A stretch of 7,221 bases of DNA, taken from the NCBI GenBank assembly GCA_003552565.1, contig PUNB01000069.1, forward strand, positions 1 to 7,221, in the 5' to 3' direction. This document shows, piece after piece, positions 1 through 6,700 of the stretch; position 1 is the first letter of the stretch; each line of letters starts with the position of its first letter. The position numbers were made by a program, and so were the translations under genes. This stretch comes from Lentisphaerota bacterium. Lineage in GTDB: Bacteria; Verrucomicrobiota; Lentisphaeria; Oligosphaerales; PUNB01. A model generated the notes under the pieces. The model was given only the letters and a program-made list of their open reading frames with translations. It made no database searches and had not been told where the DNA came from.

Positions 1-520
1 AATAACGCTCCCGCCCAACTCCGTGAACCAGCGGATCCGGGTAGAACCCCGTCCACATAACTTCAAATGTATCCGCCACAGTGCCCGCTCCGGACATGCA
101 GGCCTCGCGCCAGGAGAACGGCAGCAGCTCGCATACCGCTACCCGGCCGGCCAGGGTTTCGCCGGCATCTTTCATGAGCGGAAAAAACTGGGAACCGGTC
201 AGAATAAAGCGACCACTGACGGCACGCTCCTCGTCCACCGCCATTTTTATGTAGGAGAGTAATTCCGGCGCGTACTGAATCTCGTCGATCACGACCGAAT
301 CGCCGGTTTCCTCGAGAAACAGACGCGGGTCTTCCGCGGCCAGCTTGCGCTGGAACGGATCGTCGAGCGTCACATAGTTTCTGTCGGCGAAAAGCTGCCG
401 GAGCATGGTCGATTTGCCAGCCTGTCGCGGGCCGGTCACCAGTACCACGGGGAACTCCCGCGCGGCCGCTGTCAATTCTTTCTCCAGTCCTCGCGGTATG
501 TATTTCCTTTTCATCTCCAT
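1..520 (-). CDS. AAA+ ATPase, AAA_14/DUF4143 type, 3' end cut by window edge
   Basis: The first 173 residues of a P-loop ATPase are visible, with no stop before the window edge. Seen in the translation: an N-terminal KYIPRGLEKEL segment typical of the family; a Walker A motif, GPRQAGKST, at residues 30-38; a Walker B motif, SVVIDEIQ, at 75-82; a sensor-like FILTGSQ at 105-111; ETLAGRV at 121-127; ELLPFSWREA at 131-140; and a late GFYPDPL at 158-164. This order matches ATPases with an AAA_14 core followed by DUF4143. Family members are usually about 380-450 residues, so more than half is missing, including DUF4143. The cellular role of this family is poorly defined. Start choice: ATG at 520 and ATG at 514 each have a GGA six bases upstream, and both begin just before the conserved YIPR segment. 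In-frame ATGs at 568 and 580 would add 16 or 20 residues with no family-like features. The frame is closed by TAG at 590-592. The product class is secure; the exact start is not. Confidence 0.9.
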   Translation of the reverse strand, partial: MEMKRKYIPRGLEKELTAAAREFPVVLVTGPRQAGKSTMLRQLFADRNYVTLDDPFQRKLAAEDPRLFLEETGDSVVIDEIQYAPELLSYIKMAVDEERAVSGRFILTGSQFFPLMKDAGETLAGRVAVCELLPFSWREACMSGAGTVADTFEVMWTGFYPDPLVHGVGRERY

Positions 521-575
521 TCCAATTCCACAATGCTCAGTTGTTTTGAGTTTGGAACTTCCCCCCATCAAACTT

Positions 576-603
576 ACCATAGCGCGAAACTATGCAGAAT
601 CAA
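576..603 (-). promoter_or_regulatory. Possible sigma-70-like promoter for the ATPase gene
   Basis: Read on the minus strand, TTGATT (603-598, 4 of 6 matches to TTGACA) is followed after 16 bases by TATGGT (581-576, 4 of 6 matches to TATAAT). The position would give a leader of roughly 50 bases before the ATG at 520. A CATAG/CTATG inverted repeat with a 7-base spacer (578-594) overlaps the -10 element and the spacer and could be an operator half-site pair. Matches of this quality also arise by chance, and the organism's promoter consensus is unknown. Confidence 0.25.
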
Positions 604-665
604 TATTGCAAGTTGAAATTGCCTGTACGCCGCCGGGGGATTATCGGAGTCGATTCCTCCAGGCT

Positions 666-707
666 GCGGAAAAAGGTCACAAAAACACAGGCTCCCGCCT
701 TTTCCGC
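666..707 (-). terminator. Imperfect hairpin after the A2M gene, weak terminator candidate
   Basis: Eleven bases after the A2M stop codon the minus strand reads GCGGAAAAGG (707-698), then 21 bases, then CCTTTTTCCGC (676-666). This gives a 10-bp stem with one bulged base. A competing small hairpin, AGGC-GGGA-GCCT (700-689), with a GNRA-type loop, is followed by GTGTTTTTGTG, which contains five Ts at 685-681. Neither is a classic intrinsic terminator: the large stem lacks a trailing T-run and the small stem has only four pairs. The placement right after a long gene and before a new gene is the best argument for a role in transcript ending. Confidence 0.3.
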
Positions 708-717
708 GCCTTATCCG

Positions 718-3700
718 TCAAAAAGCCTGCTGAACTTCCACGCCGCGCTGTTTGGTGCGGCGGCTGCGATCGAAGGATTCGAGCTGCTGCCGCTGCATGT
801 GGATATTTCGAGTGCGAATATTTTGCTGGTAGTCTGGTTCCGCCGGCTCGGGAGCGGGCCGGGGCCGTGGGCGACGCTCCTCCGGCGGGGCGCCGTACCA
901 GACATCGCCCCGATGGAAGGCGTACCGCGACTCGCCTTCCCGAGCAACCACTGTGGCCTTGCCGCGCAGGTTGTCGGCGACAAATATGCCGCGCAAATCG
1001 GTGTCACCTTCCTTAAATTCTTCGTCTTCGCCGCCGATAGCCTTGACATGGACCCGCGGCCGGTATGCGCCGCTAACCGTGTCCAGCACATGGGCACGCA
1101 GCCGACCGGTTTCCGGCTGGTCGTGGACCTCTATGTCCAGAGGGGTGATAAGCGCCAGGCCGCTGGTGAACTGTTCGTCACCGCGGCAGATGACCAGGTA
1201 GGCGCCTTCCTCTTCAATATCCAGTTCAATTTCTCTCTCTAGATCGCGATAATCCGGTTCTTCCGTCAGAGAAAGATTCTTTTCGAGCAGCGGCGAGATG
1301 CCGGCCAAATGGATGTCTCTTATCTGATCCAAATCTTTTTCCCGCAGGAACAGCCGCATCAGATCGACTTTATATACCTGGAGGGCGACCTCGTCAATAT
1401 TCCGATGCGACAACGTCAGGTTCACATTCTCACCGGGACGGAACACCTGCACTTCATCCAGCTCTACGGTCCGGCTTTCGAAATAGGCGATAGCTTCCGC
1501 GGCATCGGCGTACTCTTCTTCAACGAGTCGGTACCATTCGACAGCCTGGCGGGGCTGCCCCAGGGCATGGTGAATCTGGCCGACAATGTATCGCGCGAAG
1601 TTCCGGTCGGGCGAGTCGCTTTCAGCCACCTCCGCTGCGACATCCAGAGCCTGTTCATGCTCGCCTTTCCAGAACCAGCCGAGGGCGGCAATGTAGCGGA
1701 AACTGCCGGCCAGCGGGCTTTCTTCATATTGCTCGGCGAACCGTTCCCCCAGTTTAACCACAGTGTCGTAATCGCGGAGGTCCAGAAAAGCGTTGGCGAG
1801 ACTGAAAGCCGCGTCGTCAACCAAGGGGCTTTCCGGATAGAGCGCCAAGAACTCCAGGAGCATTTGTGAAGCTCTCGTAATCATGCCGATCTTCTCAGGT
1901 TGTTCACCATGTTCTTCCGGCAGTTCATGGGCTTCGGGCGCCTTGCCATACAGCGCCTGGGTCAAAGTGAAGTAAGCTGACACCACATCAGCGCTGTCGG
2001 GATATTCCCGCCACAGTTCTTTTTGATAATCTATTGAAGCAAGGAAACGTTCTTCGTCCTCTAAAACGGCACTAATATTCGAGTCCGAGACGAATCCGGC
2101 TCCAATCGCGGAACGGTAAATGAGCCAGGCCCGTTCATATTCCTCGATATCGCGATAGGCGCGTCCGACTTTCAGGATACGGTCGAACGGGATTTCCAAT
2201 TCCGGATGTCTGCCCCGAAGGATTTCAAACATTTCCACCACTTTCCGCGGTTCATAAAATTCATCCTCGGTATAAATCCACAGCAGCATGCGAACCACAT
2301 CGCGTTCCCTATGCTCGTGATCGCGTTTATGCAACTCGGAAAGGTGAGAGAGCGCCTCTTCATACAGTTTGTCTTCAAAATAAGCCTTGCCCAGGGCGAA
2401 AAGTTCACTCCTGTTTTTCTGGTACTGCTCATCGGATACTTCGCCGGGAGCGAGCACTGTCAGTTCGGTTTTCTCGCCTATGCGCATCCGGCCCGGGCGC
2501 AAGGCGTCGCGCAGCAGCGTCGGCTCCACCCGGTATTCACCAGGAACTAATCCCGCCAGCTCGTAGCGAATATAAGTGCCGGTGGTACTGTTAGGTCGAT
2601 AATAAAAAACCAAACGGTCTTGACGCTGTTCATAGTGATCGAAAGATCCTTCCACCGAGTCTTCCACCACGGAAGCGCCGGCGGGCAGCGGTTCCTCTAT
2701 CATCAGGTAACCATCGAATCTGGAACTCCAGAAACGCAGATCCACCCTCGTGCGGCGGCCGCTTTCCAGTTGACTGATTCGGCTGGTACTCCTTATTCCC
2801 AGCGGGCGCCCGTCATAGCGCAGCCCTTCGTGATAGTTCCTGCGATAACGAAAGCTGGGATGTCTCCAGGATTGCGGATCCTTGAACTCGGGAGAAAATC
2901 CGTACAACGATGCGGAATAGGTATAATCGCCCCTGCCCTGCTTCAGGAATTCGACGCGATTGCGTCCCTCCACCAGGTATTCCTCCGGCACCGGCAATGA
3001 AACCCGTTTGAAACCGTCCTGGGAACGGATAGTGGTCAACTTATTGTCGTTCACCATTACCGCGATTTCCAAATCGGCTCGCTCCATGCGGGCCTGGCCG
3101 AACCACTCGGCCAAAGCAGCCAGGACCACGCCGCGGGCCGGCCCGACACCGCGGCCGCCGCAGCCCCATTCCCGCAGCAGTCGCTCCGCGACGCGATGTC
3201 CTTCAGCATGCTCGGGATCCACCAGCGCCAGGGTCAACAGCGTCAGTGCCGTCGTCTGGACATTGTTTCGCAGACGCGCGTGTTCCGCTTCGTGCGGCCA
3301 AAGTAAGTCATCGCCGGGATGGTTCGCCAGCAGTTGTTCAAGCAGTTCCCCCGCGAACTCGGAGCGGTCAAGCCGGGCAAAGGCCATGGCGGTGTATGCC
3401 AGAGCGGTGTTGCCCAGCTCCGAACGTTCCCTGTAAATCCGATTCAGATGCGCGAAATCGGCCTTGTTATTGACCGCCAACGCGTGCAGCACCACCGCCT
3501 TGGCCTCGTGATCGGTGGCACCGAACCGGCGGAATTGCCCCTGTAAATAATCCGCAGCGTTATCGAGAGTGTCATCATCGACGACAAAGCCGGCATCCTG
3601 AGCCATGCCCAGCGCCCAGTAAGCCTGACTGCTGACAGCCCATTCCGAATTGCGCGCCGAGCCCGGATGCCAGGTCCAGCCGCCGTCATCCTGCTGCGAA

Positions 3701-6700
3701 GAGACCAGGCTGCCGATCAACGAACGAACGCGACCCGCCAGTGTCCGGGTGTCAAGCGTCGGCTCCGCCGATTCCCGAGCATATTCAAGAGTATGCAGCA
3801 CGCCCAGCAACTGGCTCGCGGCGGAACCGCCAAACACCGGACCGGGCAGCGGGGGCGCACCTCCTCCCAATGCCATGTCTATTATGGAATGCTCCACGTC
3901 CGGCCCCACGCTCACGGTCATCCATTGTCGCTCAAATGTTATGTCCGCGGGGAGTTCCAGCAGCGCGACGGCGTCAGTATCCGTGACTCCGCCCTCATGA
4001 TCGGCCTGTTCCATTCCCCACGGCACGATCGGCACCTGGACGCGCAACGCGTCCTGATGTTCTCCTTCCAGATCCGCCGACACGGTCAAATAAAGTTCCG
4101 TCTCCTGCGGCGCTTCGACACTGCGGAAGACGGTCTCTCCGCCTTCTTCCGCTTCAACTTCGACACGGTCAGTACGTTGCGCTACTGACTGTTCTCCGTC
4201 CTTGCCGGTTGTCACATCAAGCTTTAGTTCGACGTCCCCGGCGACATCCGTCATATTATGAATCCGGGCGGCCACACGCAGCGTGTCGCCTTCGCGGATG
4301 AACGGAGGAGTTCTGAGGCTGACGAAGAAATCCTGGCGCGTGATTGTCTTTTCGACAGTCTCGCCGACCAAGGTTTCTGGCGTCACTCCGCGCCCGGTCA
4401 GCCGCCACTCAGCGGTCTTTTCCGGCATTGGAATTTCGACAACCGCCCGGCCGTCTGCATCCGTCACAACATTGGGAATCCAGAAACCGGCATCGGGCAG
4501 TTCCTCCCGCGGTTCGGGCTGAGGTTCGGGCGCCGTCTCCACCGGTCGTGCCGCCCGACGGGCTCTTTCCATTGCTGCACGATCATACACTGCCGCATGT
4601 TCTCGCAACTCTTCCTCTCTCCTTCTCTCGAGTTCTGGGTCTGGCCTTTCCATTGCCGGCGCTGGTACGGCCATCGCACCAGCCAGTTCTTGCCTTGCTT
4701 CACGCCGCAGCTCGGCTTCCCGCCCCTCGCGTTCCAGCCGGCCACGTTCCGCCACCACCGCATCGTCCACCTGCATAGTTACGCCGGCGTAGTCGAAACC
4801 GCAGGTGCTGCCGGTCTCGAATTCCGCGTGCCGGCGGGCGTCCCTTTCAAAGAAATCCCGGATCGGCGGGGTTTTATCCGGATACAGGGAAAACAGCGCT
4901 TCCTCGACCAGAGCGAGACTGAGTTCCGCTTCCACCGGCCGCCCCTGCTGATCGGTCACCCGCAGTTCGACCGGCGCGATTTCGCCCGGCTCATAGATTT
5001 CCTGAGAAGGGATTATTTCGACATTCAATTGGCGTCGCACAGCAAACGGCAGTGAGGCGGTGCGCAGCTCGCTTCCGTCTATCAAGGCGACGCTCAGACT
5101 CATGTTCGGAAAATGTTCGTGCCCGACCGCAAGCTGAAGATCATTGAACCCTTCTTTAACCGGCACAATATCGTAATCCAGCAGGTTTTCCCCTTCCTCC
5201 GTCACCAAAGCCAGTCCGCCGGGCGCCCGCGAGTGCAGTCGCACGGTCGTTTCATCGCCCACGTCCAATGTTTCGCTTTCCGCGAAAAGACGCAGCCGCG
5301 TTTCGTCTTCCTCGTCCGAAATAAACACTTTCCCTTCGGCTGTAATCGGCTGGTCAAAACGGTCTTCGCCGGCGACCCGCAGGATATATTCACCGCCGGT
5401 TTCCAGTTCCAGCCGCTGTCTGGCGATGCCTGTTTCCGAGTCGGTTTCCAAGTCATATTCCGCCACCGTCACTTCCGATTCTTCTCTCCTGAGTGAATTG
5501 ACATCCGGGATCATATCAAGTGAAAACGCCTGTTCCTCTTCGACTCGACGGATCACGGACAAAGTTACCGGCCGGCTCACCGGCTCCTCGTCGGCTCCGG
5601 TTGTTGTCACGGACACCTCAAACGGCTCACTGGCCAGAACCGTATCACGCGATGTCTCCACCGCGGCGGTGAACCCCAGATGTGCGAGGGCGACACCCTC
5701 TTCAGTGGTTACGTTTTCATCTTTGAGTGTGGCCTTGAACAATAAAGTCTCACCCGGTGTCATGTGAGTGGTGTCGAACGAAATATCGAGCCGGCCGTCC
5801 TCGTCGGTGCGTTCAGTCCACTCCCGGCCATCCGGCAGGGTGTACCTGACGGGAGAATTAGTAATTGGCTCCCCCCAATAATATTCAGCTGAAATTTCAG
5901 CTTCGACGGTTTCACCTCGGAAATAGACGCGTTGAGGAAAATCGAATTGGACGCGGGCCTTTTCCGGCTGCACATGCTGAACCTTGAATTCACCGGAGAA
6001 AGAGAGTTTTTCAGTCTCTTCGCTGGTGCTTTGCACATAAATACTGTACTCGCCCAGAGCCGCGGTTTCGGCCAGAGTAAATTCCGTCTCGAACGTGCCG
6101 AATTCTGACAGCTCCATCTCTTCTTCCCGCACCAGTCGTCCGTCCGCGTCAAGCACTTGTACAGAAAAAGAGGTGTCCGGCACGATGTATTCGCCATCGC
6201 TAACATCCCGCAATATTCCGCGCGCTGCCACGTTTTCTCCGGGCCGGTACACCGGACGATCAGTGTAAATATAGCCCCGGGGCCGCAGTCCGGACGATAT
6301 ATCCAGATCGGAAAGGTCGAGGTTGTGACCGGCCACATGGCCGTCAAGCATTGCCAATACCCGCAACTCGGAAACATCTTCCAGGTCTTCGGAGTCCGAG
6401 AGAAAGACACCGTCCTCGCCGGTTCGACCGGTTTCGAAGATCGAATCGCCGTCGCTGAACAGTATCTCGACCTCCGGGGCGACAGTCCCCTCCCGCATGT
6501 CCTGGGCGAAAACCAGCGCTTCGCGCAGACTGGATTTAACGATCAGCTCCAGGTCGGAACGGAGCACCAGAGTCGCGGCCTGCCATTCCTCATCATCACT
6601 GACATGCACCACCCGCGCGCCCGCTTCGTCGGCTTCAAAAGGTATCTCAATTTCCGAGGTGAAAGGCATATATTCTTCGTATGCTTCAATTTCATGGGTC

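Larger units (their letters stand above)
521..717. other. Intergenic region between the A2M gene and the ATPase gene
   Basis: This 197-base gap separates the stop of the A2M gene from the chosen start of the ATPase gene, both on the minus strand. It contains an imperfect inverted repeat just after the A2M stop (666-707), a near-palindrome GGAGTCGATTCC (646-657), a weak sigma-70-like promoter (576-603) and a short inverted repeat CATAG/CTATG (578-594). On the minus strand a GGAGG lies at about 655-659 but no start codon follows at a usable distance. I see no tRNA, no riboswitch-like fold and no convincing small gene. Confidence 0.6.

Noticed and set aside
63..533. A 156-residue minus-strand frame with a TTG start overlapping the ATPase
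   Set aside because: It is the wrong frame. The neighbouring frame encodes Walker A, Walker B and the other family motifs, while this one gives an Arg/Gly-rich sequence without motifs.
646..660. A GGAGG Shine-Dalgarno-like site on the minus strand inside the gap
   Set aside because: No ATG, GTG or TTG follows within a usable distance, and no small open frame there looks real.
592..1242. A 216-residue open frame on the plus strand, starting in the gap and running opposite the end of the A2M gene
   Set aside because: Most of it lies antisense to the clear C-terminal beta module and tail, and the translation has no recognisable domain. Long antisense frames are expected opposite codon-biased genes.
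4258..5055. A 265-residue open frame on the plus strand opposite the bait and A2M domains
   Set aside because: It is a shadow of the real gene: the composition is Arg/His/Phe/Pro-rich without motifs, and the opposite strand encodes the A2M signature.
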